From positions 106,289-170,288 of the forward strand of contig AZLU01000061.1 in the NCBI GenBank assembly GCA_002224055.1: a stretch of DNA of 64,000 nt, in the 5' to 3' direction. Position 1 is the stretch's first letter. Every line of letters starts with the position of its first letter. The notes under the pieces were generated by a model that worked only from the letters and a program-made list of their open reading frames with translations, did no database searches and was not told where the DNA came from. Of the stretch, positions 37,295 to 49,765 are shown one piece after another. This DNA comes from Pezizomycotina sp. ARF18 (lineage: Eukaryota > Ascomycota). The position numbers and the translations under genes were made by a program.

Positions 37295-37305
37295 ATATAT
37301 ATAAA
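37295..37305 (-). promoter_or_regulatory. TATA element of the GH31 gene
   Basis: On the minus strand ttatatatat lies about 145 bases upstream of the GH31 ATG at 37152. This is a normal position for a fungal core promoter. Confidence 0.5.
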
Positions 37306-37517
37306 GAACAAATGTCTGTTCAAAAGGTGATTGCCCCATGGTGTGGTATTGATCTTCAAAAGAAACACGAAGAAGGGCGTTGCTCATTCCCCAGATCGAG
37401 GAGCTTGAGTGAGACCTGGAGAACACACAAGCACCACCGATCCCTGCTTCGTTCCTTTTTTCTTTTTCTAGGCAATAATAATAGAATAGCAACTAGCACT
37501 AGTAAGTAAGTACTTAC

Positions 37518-37666
37518 TCCACAGTAGGATATTCATTTCTCACCGGAGGGGCGACGGCGGCCCTGCCCGGATCTTCGTACGGCCATGCGTATTGACCTAG
37601 AACGGAGGTAAGAGACGACGACGACACAACCACCAAGACCGCAGAAACAAGGGAGAAAGACCTCAT
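37518..37666 (-). CDS. First exon of a small secreted protein
   Basis: An ATG at 37666 on the minus strand encodes a convincing signal peptide (MRSFSLVSAVLVVVSSSS) ending near LTSVLGQ, then YAWPYEDPGRAAVAPP. After 149 bases the frame meets a consensus donor GTAAGTACTTAC in phase 2. Possible acceptors downstream on this strand are GCCTAG and CTCCAG near 37460 and 37412. Both would put exon 2 into the GH31 promoter, so the remainder of the gene is unresolved. The Pro-rich mature start resembles small secreted or wall proteins; no domain is recognised. An alternative is an alternative leader exon for the GH31 gene. Confidence 0.42.
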
Positions 37667-38391
37667 CCTTTCATTTCTTTCCTTTTCTTTTTTCCCCCTT
37701 TGTATTAAACAGGATGAATAACAGGAATAAGCTATAAGGAGGGTAGAGTATCTTAATTGAGTTAATTAATCGCAGCGCAAAAAAAAAGGTACCGAACAAG
37801 TTTCTTGGTGCTGGGGATGGACGACGATAGATAGAATGGCTGGGGGGTGTTCGTGTTTTGTTTTTTTTTTTTTCTTTGGTGGTGATAGATGGAACTTATT
37901 TTCCTTCCAGTTTTGTCGTCATTGGGAAAAAATAAAAAAAAAAATAAAAATAAAATAAAAAATAAAAATAAAACATTTTTTTAATGGCAAATAATTTTTA
38001 TTTTCTTTTTCCTCCTCGCTCGACCCACCACCACCGGAGCTAATCCACTTTCCGCTATTACGATCGACTATCCTCAATGCGCATTTCCCAAACTTTACTT
38101 ACAGACATCAGCTTTAATCGATATCGTTTGGCCACTCGTTCACGTCAATTGATCAAATCTGGCGTTTCTAAATGTTCCTCTCATTTTCTCCTTTAAGCAG
38201 GTAGCGATGAATTGAAGCTCACGGGTTCCCATAGTTCGGCTCTGGAGCTCTCAAACGGCCAACAATCTGGACTATCGTGAACTTCTTTCCCATAATTCAC
38301 CGCCTCAGACTTGCAGCGACGAGATTCATGCCGGATTTGATGGAGACAGGAGCCTAGTGTCGCTTCTTCTTCTTCTTCTCCATCCCCGCCG
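37667..38391. other. Intergenic, low-complexity DNA
   Basis: T-rich and A-rich runs (37859-37874, 37929-37985) typical of divergent promoter DNA between the minus-strand cluster and the plus-strand region that follows. No gene seen. Confidence 0.45.
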
Positions 38392-40140
38392 ATGGTCACC
38401 GTCCACGGTCCGGATTTGGCACGTTTTTTGAGTACTTTTCTTCCCTGCTTTCTCGTGGTCCTCTGGGCGGCAGTTTCAAGCGAGTGGTGCCAGTAACAAC
38501 AAGGGGATCAAGGGATCATGACGCCATGGCTTCGGGAGATGCGGCAACCGACCGAGCTATACCAAAAGGCAACAACAATCGCAAGCCTACAAGCTCGTAT
38601 CCGTTCTTCAGTGTGGGCAAAGGTGAAATTGGGACATGGTGAGACACAACGAAGTTGACGAATGGAGCTCTCGGTGAATTTTTTAAACCAGGATAGATCC
38701 AGATAAGTTTTCCCACGACTGTCTATCAAAATCTCGGAAGTGTCAAAAAAAAAATCGTCTTATCTGTCAAAATTTCGCAATTCAAGTGGCTTGTTCTGTT
38801 CTGTTTTAGTCTTATCGGGGGGGTTTATCGATAATCGTCTTTTTCTCACAAAAACTGTCAAGGATTGGTAGATTTCTTTAACCTCCGCAATGCCTAACTA
38901 ACAAAGTCGCGTTTTTAGTGAGCCAGGTCTTAAATTGTCAAGGAGGTGGAGCGGCCGAGCCGACCCCGAGGTATACAGCCTCGTGGAGACCGACTCGAGA
39001 CATGCAAAATACATGGCAAACTGAAGAGACGCTTTTTCCCTCGAAGATCCAAAAAATGTGGGACTCTTTGTGGGCATTTATCGGTGCCAGTATGCGGAGC
39101 TTCTCTCGGGCGCCTGCTACTGCATCACAACGACTAGTGACGATCCACTATCGTCACACGTGTATTTCAAAGAATTGGAGAGACATTGCTAACGTCAATA
39201 GGGTCTACAATCCCAAGTTTATTGGGACGAGCCACCGTTAATCGAACAAATCAAGTGTTTTTCGAGAATGCAAATGCAATTGTGATGTCGACTGACATTG
39301 ATATTTTTTGCGACCGGTAATAAGGATCGGATCACTCGGATTCAGGTACCCCACAAAGCCTCCCACAGTTTTTATTTTTTTGGTAACTTGCAGGATCGAA
39401 TGTTTTCAAGTTTTTTTTCCAGGCTTCTTCCCTCCAGACTCCAACGCCACAGAGGTCGAAGAGGTTACATCGCTCACTCTTCAAATACAAGTATACTTGT
39501 CTGTTTCTCACTTCTGTTTCTCAAAAACTAACCAGTTCTTCACTCCGGCAAAGGATCTTCAAAAAGTTCAAAACGATCATATTCTTGGCTTTTCTTTTGT
39601 GCAGCTTCTGGAAAAATTCACCGTCTTTTCCTATTGGCTCTGCTTCTCTTGTGCTACCTACTAGCCGGATTCAGTCAAACAACGGACGATAGCCGAAATT
39701 GCAACCAGAGTTGAAATTAATGCTACAGGCTACAGCTCAGTAACCCTCCGCAAAGCCTTATCCGAGCCTGCCGTACCGGTCGCCGAAAATATAACGACTT
39801 TTTTTTTACTCCACAACGTCGAATGTTCGAAGAAAACGCCATACCCGCAGTTTGACGCCTGAGTTCTTTTTCTTTTCCGCTTTACGTACATCTCATGAGG
39901 AAAAAAGCTTCTTGGGAATCCTTGAGGGTTTTTAACCTACATCAGACAGGATTGCGAGGGGTTCGAATACAGTAACCAGGGACCAGGGTTGACGATCTAC
40001 CGAGAACCTCATCTTTCTATTCGGTTTTTGCCAGTTTTGGAACTGGAAATGGTAAACCTTTCCCGGGGTTTTTCTGTGGCATGTTTTGATAGTTCCTTTG
40101 CTACGTGATGCCAGTCCATTTCCATTGGTATCCACATACG
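38392..40140 (+). pseudogene. Disrupted gene or set of exons for a possible secreted Cys-containing protein
   Basis: The ATG at 38392 is followed by a hydrophobic segment (RFLSTFLPCFLVVLWAAVSS) that could be a signal peptide. Downstream, protein-like segments appear in different frames: near 39060-39170 IYRCQYAELLSGACYCITT and SSHVYFKELERHC; near 39240-39300 FFENANAIVMSTDIDIFC; near 39420-39480 PGFFPPDSNATEVEEVTSLT; near 39664-39790 TIAEIATRVEINATGYSSV; and near 40000-40075 FGTGNGKPFPGFFCG. N-glycosylation sequons (NAT) fit a secreted protein. I do not recognise the family. Breaks could be introns, lost bases, or true decay, and overlapping frames sometimes look equally good, so the gene outline is tentative. 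Confidence 0.35.
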
Positions 40141-41282
40141 CAGGTGGATTCCCGCTGCAGGAGAAAACAGGGGAAACACTGAGAGAATGTTCTGTTGCAT
40201 ATGATCGGTGCTTCCGTTGAGATCTTGGTAGTAGTCAACCAAAAATTTTTTATTTTATTTTTTTTTTTTTTTAATGTACGAAATTCTCTATGTATTTTTT
40301 AAATGTATTACTTAACAAAGCAAGAAAACATTTTCGGATTGCTAAAAAGCTTTAAATATTTCCTTATTATTTTACTTCTATCAACTAGATCAATACTTCT
40401 CACCTGGGTTTTTTTTTTTTTAATTGTCTTTTTCTCTCTTTTCTCTAGGTATTCTATTCCCTTCCTTTCTTCGTGCCTATAATATAACATAAATCGTTCA
40501 AATTCTCTAGATCAACAAGATTCGAGTGCCTTTCCAACAAATATATTTTTCCTACTAGTAGCTTTCGATGGTTCATTTCTCCCTCTGTAGACTTCCTATC
40601 CTCTCAACACGAGCTAGGAGAGAGACGTTTGACTTTCGAGTGCATTATTCTCCTGTAGAGTCAACAGCTAGCTAACACGTGGTATATAAGTCCCGATAAC
40701 AGCATGAAATTTTTTTTCTCGTCTACACGCGCTGTTCGCTTGTACGCTCCCGATACGCGCGTGGTTGAAGTCATGCAAACCTATCTCTATGTCCCTTCTT
40801 TTTTTTTTTCTTTTTTTTTTTTTGGTGAGGTTGTTTTGCATAAACATGATGATCATCCATGGATTGAAAGTGAGTTTGGCGGAGGGAGGTTGTGATCGTC
40901 GAGCGCTTCGTATTCGTGAGACAAGTCCAAAGGCTGGAAGATCGTGCTGGGTAGCTTTACAAAAAGAAGGAAAATATAATACGGAGGATTCACGTTGATT
41001 AATAGACGCTCCTTAAAATATTTTGTGATATTGGGGTTCAGATTTTTATGACGGTAGTTGAAAACTTTAACAACAAAAGCTGCGAAGCTAGCTGGCTAAT
41101 TACATATATATACAGGGAAATGGCCGGAGTGATTTGAGAGTGTACGGAACAAAAGGGGTCGCGAGCTAATACTACTAGTCTTTTATCCCTCTCTGGAAAC
41201 ATATCATCCATCCCCTATATCCCCGCTGGATTTGCCAATTCGCGTTGTGATAAACTCGCGATTTATACATTACACAACAAAG
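40141..41282. other. Gene-free T-rich stretch
   Basis: T runs at 40246-40272, 40409-40420 and 40800-40822. Short frames over these runs (FFFF) are artefacts of composition. Confidence 0.45.
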
Positions 41283-41665
41283 AAAGGTTATGTATAGGCT
41301 AGAAGAGCGGTGTCTCGCGCCTTCATCGTAACTTCATTTTTTCTTCTTGTTTATCAAATGGGCGATGCACTCCACCGCGTATTTTTCTTTCTTTTTTTTT
41401 TTTTGGTTATGCTTTTACTGTCTTTCTCTGAAGTGGTATGGTGTATTATATGAAAGTGTGGGAGCGTTAAGGAGGTTATAGAGTATAAACCAGGAGAGCA
41501 GTGTCTCGCGCCTTTATCATGACTTTTCTCTTCTTCTCGTTTATCAGATGAGAAATATACTCCGCACGTGCACATTTTTTCGTTCTATCCTTTTACTCTC
41601 TTACTCTAAAGTAGTTTATAGTACTTAGGTATCGTAAACTGTGTAGAACTGTGGGGAGGCCTAAC
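41283..41665. repeat. Tandem duplication, two diverged ~191-bp units
   Basis: The word gtgtctcgcgcctt at 41310 recurs at 41501. The flanks also align: aggttat before it, and tcttctt(g/c)gtttatca(a/g)atg, then ctttta ctnt cttact and gtgtgg/ctgtgg after it. Units are about 41283-41473 and 41474-41665. Divergence is perhaps a quarter of positions, so the duplication is old. No coding content. Confidence 0.75.
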
Positions 41666-44600
41666 GGAATATCATGCTCGTCGATCGAGATATGTCCTCT
41701 AGGTTTTTATACAGCATTTTCGTGAAATAGTTGAGTGATGAGTATCGTCCCCGAACCACGAGAGGTAAACAGTATGGAGGGACATAACAACGCAGTTTTG
41801 GATACTTGAAATTTATTTCGTTTAGTGCATTTATGCGGTGTAACCTTTTGTCAGGGTTAGGATTCAAGTATACTTCCTAAGACGTTCGGGTTTCGAGAGA
41901 AAGCGGGTGTGCTAGTTATCCGTTCCTTGCCCGCATTAGCTAAAACGATACGGAGGACAGAAGCAACGCGGCGTGTTTGATTCTACGTAGGATTTTTGGC
42001 CGGTGGTTTATGAGGGTGCTTTTTCTTGGGATGTAGATCTTGTGCTTCGGCGTATGGGAAGGTTTAAGCGTCAATTGTATCTCTCTTTTTTTTTTTTTTT
42101 TCTTCGTTACTAAAACGCCATGGGCGAGAAAAAAAAGATACGCTTTTTTTGTATGATCGCGGGGATTTGATTACGTTGGTAACGCTATGCGCACCTTTGT
42201 ACAGGCGAGAGTTCGTCTCTGGACGCCCTTGAGATGTGGTTTTTTGTGTTTATGGTTGTGTAGTGGGAATGGGATTTCAGCGGCGATGGAAAAGTAGTGG
42301 AAGTGCATGGGAGGTGGTATCATACAGTTTCCTTGAGAGAAAGAGGCTGCTGTTTGTTGAGACTTGCATGTGTTTCTACTTTCAACTCTTTGGATTTTTG
42401 AAAAATAAATCGAGGCGTTTTAGCAATCATCGTGCCGCACGTGCTATCGTTCCTTTAGGAGTGTAACTTTTGAGGGTTACGTCTCTGTGAGTTAAACAAG
42501 GCTAGGTTTTGCGGGATATCAGGCTTGGGAGCTTCCATCAAGAATGGGTTATCGATGACGTACAGGGCCGCCGATATTGTCCCTTTCGATGCTGTTTTCT
42601 CGTGAAACTAGCTTTTTTTGTTTTATGAGAAGGTGATGTTTTTCCAGAGTACCGCACGCCATGAGATTCCTTCGAGCACGCGGAGTCGCTTTGGGGCTTA
42701 TGGTTAGCGTTAGGTACGGAGTTTTCGTGGCTTCAGTTTAGGACTCGGGGTAATATCGATTAGGTCCGGACCTAGTGGCTGTTTTCTTTTCTCTCGGGAC
42801 AAGAGGGGCGATTGGTCTGTTACTTCGTGTCTTTTATGGAATGAGCGGTATCGTATCGACGTGGCCGTCGAGGATGGAAAAACTACAGCTTCACATTTCA
42901 TTCTAAGTGATTGCTTAGAGGTTATCATAACGTTACCCACGCGATATTTTAGTAGTGGTTTTCAGTTGCTTTATGTACACGGTTGTCATGGTCTCTTATT
43001 TCTCGGGTTCTTCGTTGATGGGGCGTGTTTATATATCTCTTAAGCCATTCATCAAGAAAAATTGGCTTTTTTTTTTCTTGTTATCCAGATCTCCGCTCTC
43101 CCCTTTTCTATATTTGTAATTTTTCGATGTTATTTATACTTTGGTGAGAGACGTTTGTATCGTGATCGTGGGGCCTTATGTGCAAAATCTATATTTTTTC
43201 CCTCTTCGTTCCTCGGGATTAAGTGATCGCCTTAGATTTATCGTCAAAGCGTGGAACTGTAGTCGTTGATTGGGGATTTTTAGATATTACTCTACGTCGA
43301 ACTTTCCGACTTTCAGATACCAAACGCGGTAAGCAATGATCTATCAAGCAACTTGTCGATTATATTGTTTGAACCCATTTCATTACTTTGTATCACCGGG
43401 ATCTCCCCTATCGCTTTTCGAAGGCTAGTTTTCCTACCTTTTTCTCCTTTCTTTTCCTTTTTTATTTTTTTAAAAAAAAAAAATAATAAAAATAGAAGAG
43501 AGGTAACAGGACTAAAGGAGTAAAGGATCCAAAGAGCTATAGCGTGTTTGATCCGCAGTTACTTTGGAGATTGACGTTATATCGTTGGTGGAAAGTTGCG
43601 ATGTAGTACGCGATACTCATGTACGATTAGTAATCGCAACATCATTACCTTACTACAAGCAATAAGAACCTCTTTGCTTTTCTTGTATCAATCAAGGATC
43701 TCGACCAGATAGTGTGTGTGCATCGTGGTTATTCAGCAAACAAGAATACCTAGCGCCGACCTGAATTAAGAAACGCTATGCTTCGCGTTTAACCCTGTTG
43801 ATAAAATACTCCATCGCTTTGCGATACTTTAAAGGCTGCATGTGATGTAGCTTACACTTATTATTTTATCTAGAAAAATCAACCCGGTTTTGGCTTTTTC
43901 GTCTATAATTTCGGTAACTTCGTCCGGTTTGTTTCCTCTGGATTTCATGAAAGTTATACTCCCGCGTCTGTGTTACTTGTTTGTCTGTCGGCGTTTGGTG
44001 ATGTATTTAGTCCTTTCTTTTCTTTCTCTTCATTGCTAGGACAAACGGTCATCGATATCCTAGAGAGAGCATTTTACAACTCGTGTTGCGATGTAGTACA
44101 CGTGCCTTAGTTAGGTGCTTTATGCGCGCGCCGCGGCCTCATTGACCAAGCCAGTTTAAATTCTGTCAGGTGGTTGTCTTGATGCTGATGGGTTTCTCTC
44201 TCGCTCCTCTTGTCGCAGAAGCAATTTACTCCGAAAACAATCCGGCGAGCATGCTAGCGAAGACGAAACATATGCACAGATTCATCGATTAGCCGATATT
44301 CGACTTCATCATTACTTGGATGTGAGGGTGATATCGTATTGTGCACGTGGTTGATTTTTTGTGGGTGATTCTGGAGCCTTCATACATTTATAGTGGCTCT
44401 GGTGGTAGGGAATTTTTAAGTAAATTATTGTGCCCGACAACCTGCACAACCTTGTACCTTCGATATGTCACTATGAATTCCGCTTTACGGAAGTCCCGCT
44501 TTGAATCTGTTGAAGTTGTATGTTGCGCCTATAAATCCACTTTTGGGCTCTAGACTACTCTGCGACTAGAGAGTCAAGTGACGTTATGCCGGTCTTGATC

Positions 44601-46050
44601 TCTAGGCGCAGAATGTAATTTCCCCCAAATCACTCATCAGTAATGGCTTCCTTCGGATGCTTTCCTACTTGTCCAGTTTTTGATAGAATCCTATATAGAA
44701 TGTGCTCTTTATTCAACTAGCTCCCCAGTAGCTGTGTCGGGGACTGCAAGCCCGCCAAAGGCCGTCAGTCAAGCTTCAAAGGCATCAACGATTTCTATGA
44801 TTGATAGTGAAGTAGCTACACGTGCTTAAGAGTTAGGGATTCTTGGTCAGGCAATTATCGCTCATGGGTAGATAGTTACAAAACTCGATATCGTTCGGAA
44901 CCAAGTCGCGGATGTTACATCGCACCTGGTAGTAGGCGAGTATCATAGTTGTATCGAATGTTTCCCTTCATCTTGTCTATACATTCCCTCTCATAGCTAC
45001 CAAAATTGGTTCGAATTCTATCGGTAATAACAACACTTCACGTTTCTTCTCGAAGATTAAGAAGAGTTGACAATACAAGCATTTTATTTGGAATCCTTTA
45101 CTGAGGAATGGGTGGAGGATTAGTGCTTCTGGCGGCGGTGCTGGTGCGTCGAGGGGTTATTCGCGGAGGAGGATGGTGTCTAAGGGCTTGCGAGAAGTGG
45201 AGTTCCGGCCGCCGAGCAATCGGGCCGCCTGTCAGATTGCACCTTATCGTGAATGTTCAACTTCATCGCAGGGAGGGAGACCTTTAGCCGAAGTTGAGTA
45301 TGAGTTTTCTGAGGTTCCACACGGAAGATAATATATGGGATCTCTGCTAATGGGTTAGACTTTATCGTGCTGTCGCCGCCAACGAAAGCTATCAGATTTA
45401 GTAATACACTCCTAAACGTTAAGCCTGGTCATCTGAGGCGAATTCTTAGGGAATATCTGAGTGGGTACGCATCATCGTGAGAACTTGGATGTATAGAGAT
45501 AATGTCAATAGACTTTAAAACGTATGTTCATCTGAGAGGTTCCGCTCCGTATGAATCGAGTGTGTTCTGCGAAGCCGAACTGTTCTATTGTTCAAATATA
45601 TCAGACGAAATGGAGTAACACGCCTGACTCTCCCCAATAGCGGGATTGCATGGTGACTTTCTTGTTAAGCTCGGTCGACATGTTTTCCGGGAAGAAGTAC
45701 TAAGAAAGAAAATTGGGCATATTGGAGCATTATTTATGGCCCCGGAAAAATGGTCTCCGTGCTATTTCGTTTCGTGTCGTACTGTCCTCCAACTTTGGGA
45801 AGTTTATGATCTCTTCGTTACCGTGGGTCACTGACAGTTTGCTGGTGGACTAATGAAAGTGGGTTGAACAATATCGGTGTAATGAAAGAATCCCTATTAA
45901 AGTCGTTCTGTTCAATAGTGAAAAGCTATCATCTCCACGATCTCCTCCTTAAAGAAACATCATTATGAGGGGTGAGTGCTTGGAGAGGTTAAGAGAGATA
46001 GTTATATGAATCAAAAGGATAGTAAGAATCCTGGAAAAGCGGTCCGTACG
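41666..46050. other. Gene-poor stretch
   Basis: Contains many T runs and a T/A junction (43440-43490). A GC-rich patch at 45100-45245 reads on the minus strand as Pro-rich sequence with stops. I support no gene. Confidence 0.4.
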
Positions 46051-46975
46051 CTATGCTTGGTGGTGCAGGCTCCGATCAAGGTAGCTAGCTATGTTGGGGC
46101 CGTTTGTGAGGGTGAATACGTTGAAATCAAAGGGGGCCAGCGCCTGGGAACTGTAGCTATTATAGTTGACGATGTTCTCGTTCGCGTAGTCCTGCGCAAT
46201 TGACGGGGAGCCCACTCCGAACCTGGCTACTAGAGCCATGTTATGTTTTCTCAGTGATTACTAGAGCATGCTAGCAGTTAAGACATGATACATATTGTGC
46301 AAAAGGTACATAAAGTCCTATGAAGAGTGTTTCGTACGCGCCGTTTTTGATCGTGTAGTAATATAGAATTAATCATCGGAGGCTATGGTATGTATGGCTT
46401 TCATGCTTCCTCCCTAGCGCATAGATGTCGTTTATCGGGGTTAGCTTTTGAAAAGAACGTAACAGTCAATGTTTTAGAGTGATTAGGGAGTCTGTCTCGT
46501 GTGACATTTTGAGAGAGTTAGGATTTATGTCAACACCAAATTCTTTCAGGCGCCAAATCAGTATACGAGGTATAGGAGACAAGCGTTTCTCTGTATCGCG
46601 ACCTCGAGGGCTACACGGCTGTGTATAACTCGAATACTTCCTATACGCAACGGCACGAAGCCCGTATGTGGGTGTACAAGCCTTCTGCGAGGAAAGGGAA
46701 GAACCATTGATGCCCTATCGATTCGATTATTCCGGATTTCTGAAACCCTTCTCCGTGGCCGCAGCTACCAATGCGTAGACCATATCTATCTGAATACCGG
46801 GTCTCGTTGCCAAGGCGGCCAAGGCGAACCCCACGGCATACCCGTTGCTCTTGCTAGTTTTCCACAATTCTGAGTAAAGGGAGTACCATATTTCGTTGAA
46901 GGGCCCTTCGTGTAATATCAGCACCGCGATCCACCATAAGGCCTTTTCTCAACCCTGTAAGTACCAGTAGCCTCT
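46051..46975 (-). pseudogene. Coding-like minus-strand segments, unrecognised
   Basis: From about 46950 on the minus strand an open segment reads ALWWIAVLILHEGPFNEIWY, then GYAVGFALAALATRPG and MVYALVAAATEKGF to 46727. A second lies at 46239-46051, with VARFGVGSPSIAQDYANE and QALAPFDFNVFTLTNGPN. Both have GC-rich third positions in a poorer background. No family is recognised and the stretch between them is closed in all frames. It could be a broken gene with introns or a remnant. A possible donor/acceptor pair just upstream (gtaagt...ttacag near 46950-46985) is too short for an intron. Confidence 0.28.
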
Positions 46976-48469
46976 ACAGACTTACATCTTCACTTTCCCT
47001 CTCCTTGAAGATTTTTTTTTTATAAAAGCGTGTGGTAGGTTGGTGATGCTCAGCGGCGCGGGCTGTTCGCTTAGCTGGAGAAAGAATGGGGTTTAAGCTT
47101 TTCGCTTATTCCCGCTTGTGCTAATTTTTTTCTTTTTTTTTCTCTGAAGAAATCTTTTTCATTAGCCAAGTCAGTCAAGCCAAAAACCCCGAGCCAAAAG
47201 AAAAAAAAGGACAATTAATCTCTTTTTTACCCTGAGGAGTGGGTAACCATTTGGTTTCATTCGGGTGCTTTTCTCTAGATTGACTTCATTCTACAGTGTA
47301 CTGCGCAGCGAGCTTTATTCCCATTAGCAATCATCGTAACCTACACTCATGTTAGCGATATCTAGGACCAGTTACCTTGAAGATTAAATCCAATTCAGGG
47401 TATAACGAATAGGCGAAGGCGTATACTTTGTACTCCCTAAGAAGGAAAGCCAACGCCTCTAACCCGATGAAATGAAAGGTCGGATCTTCTAGTGTCGTCA
47501 CGTGTTGTTGCAGCTATCGACTTATATCTTTCTTAGGATGTCCCAACACGATGATCTAGCGGCAGGTTTGGGAGGTCTACGTTAGCGCCAATGGTTTTCA
47601 GACTTACAAAGGGTATTCTAAGTCATTATATTTTCTATAGTATCAATATATGGACTATATCTATATATGTAGTACCTACCTACTATCAAGCAACTTGCTA
47701 ACGTCCGTACTTTAAGATAGTTGCATCTTATCGCGATATGTCGAAGACATAGTTTGAGTAAGATATCCAGGTTTGAAGAGGTATTGTTGGAAGACTGAGA
47801 TTTTGGATTATAGATATTATGCTTAAGAAGATTCATGATTGCATACGCAAGTACAGGTATATTAGAAGCTACATTTATGATAGTGGTAGATGGGGTAAAT
47901 GGGTAGATCGTGGAGGTCAGGGAATGCTATTGCTTCGATGTTAAACTTGTATACTCCGACGAATGGATGAGGTAGATGGAAGATTTACAGCTGGAAAAAT
48001 TATATTTATACTACCATCGTATAATTAAATCCAGATTTAGATACATATTAAGAGCCCATAAAGTTACATAATTATGGAGTTACGTAATAATCGTTATTTT
48101 TGTAGATATTCTCATCTAACATCATCGAAGCTTCGAGAATGTTCGATAGGTAAAAGCTTCAATTTCCCTCTACGTGTATTTACGCGCAATATTAATTCCG
48201 CTTCCTTACTTTGTTGGCCATATAGATCTATAGATTACTATAATGCCTGCATCCATGCCACGTTTCCCCTCCATGGTTTGCTTGAAAATTACAACATCGT
48301 GAGTTTTCGGTCACTGGTGACAGAGTTTCATTCCCATTTTTTGAACTCCTACATGAACCCATGCCTTCACTTCATCACTGGTACTGCTAAGAAACTAATT
48401 TTTAAAATGCTTGGAAAATAGAATCCACAATTTAGAGATAGTGGGCACCTTGAGCTTTCACGATACCCC
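46976..48469. other. Gene-poor stretch
   Basis: AT-rich with dense tatata words (47620-47680). A 115-codon frame at 48074-48421 has AT-rich codons, no signal and no motif. Nothing is supported. Confidence 0.4.
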
Positions 48470-49722
48470 ATCGTTTTAGCTACATTGTCACTCATCATTT
48501 GTTTCATCAGCGCCGTAGCGTTCGTTTTTAACTTCCGCAGAGACATTCTCTATTTCGTTTTCCAGTGCGCATTTTGGGTATGCTCTCCTCTCCTCTTTTT
48601 CTATTATTTTTTTTCCTTTTAAACGTGACCATCATGTTCATCTCCGTTGCACCGGCGTTCAAATCTAGCTCGATCTCGATGCTCCAAGCGTCCAATATCA
48701 AAGACTATGCACTTGATCAAGTTCATTTTACTCTCCTTTCCCTTCCCCCTTTTTTTTTAAGTACTCTCGTGCTGACCAACCTCGTGTCTCTAGCAATGTG
48801 TCCACCAAATCCGTCCTCTAGCAGCCGTGACTGGAAACACCGTCTAATTCTGATCACGATCAAGCGAAACACTCAAGTCATCGTCATGAACTACGCTCAC
48901 GCCTCAATAACAGTTTCGTGCGATCTGGTACTCCGTATGCACCTGGCGATCACCCCAACGCGCGATCAACGCCCACGATACTCTCCAGATCAATTCTCTC
49001 AGGAATTCGAGCCTTATCCCGCCATACCTAGACTTTCTACTCCAGCGGCGGTACTGTCAATTGGTGCCTTCAGCGCTGGTTTCCCTCGTGCTAGGCAGAA
49101 AGATTGTCAAAAGACGGAGAATCTTATGGGAGCGTGTGGTACCGGTTTCACGGATCAACGTTTTTCCGTTCGCTTACTTCCCCCGATACTTATCGCGAAC
49201 CGCGCACCTATGTATACAGGAGAATCGATCAACGATGGGTCGCGGCGTGGGTGATCTTGAGATCTGAAACGAAGTACTACACTTTACATATTGGTTTTGC
49301 TTTGTGCTTCTTCTTTATTTATTTACCATTCGACTATTGCACAGGTTTCTTTGCGAATTTGGACGTTTTTCTCGCATAGCTGTGAAGCCATCAACATGCA
49401 ACAAAGATCTCATTATTTCACATCAATATACCAAAGCCGAATAGGCCTTGATGTCAAGCCGTGCGAGCAAAGTCAAGAACTCTCGAAGGTTTCTTTTTGC
49501 GAGAAAAAAACCTGGTGCCGCGAGGTATTTGCTAAAATCTCACGATGAAGCGAGTACGAGCAATTCCCAGTGGAAGATTCATTGCAGAGTCTCTTTCAGA
49601 GGAAAGTCAAAGGTTTTCTCGCATGTAAATTTCGAAATTGCTATTATTTCAACAAACGATACCAGTTCCAGTATATTAAGTATTTCTAACTCATTGTCTT
49701 CGTACGTAGCGTAGCGTTGGCG

Positions 49723-49765
<43 letters not shown>

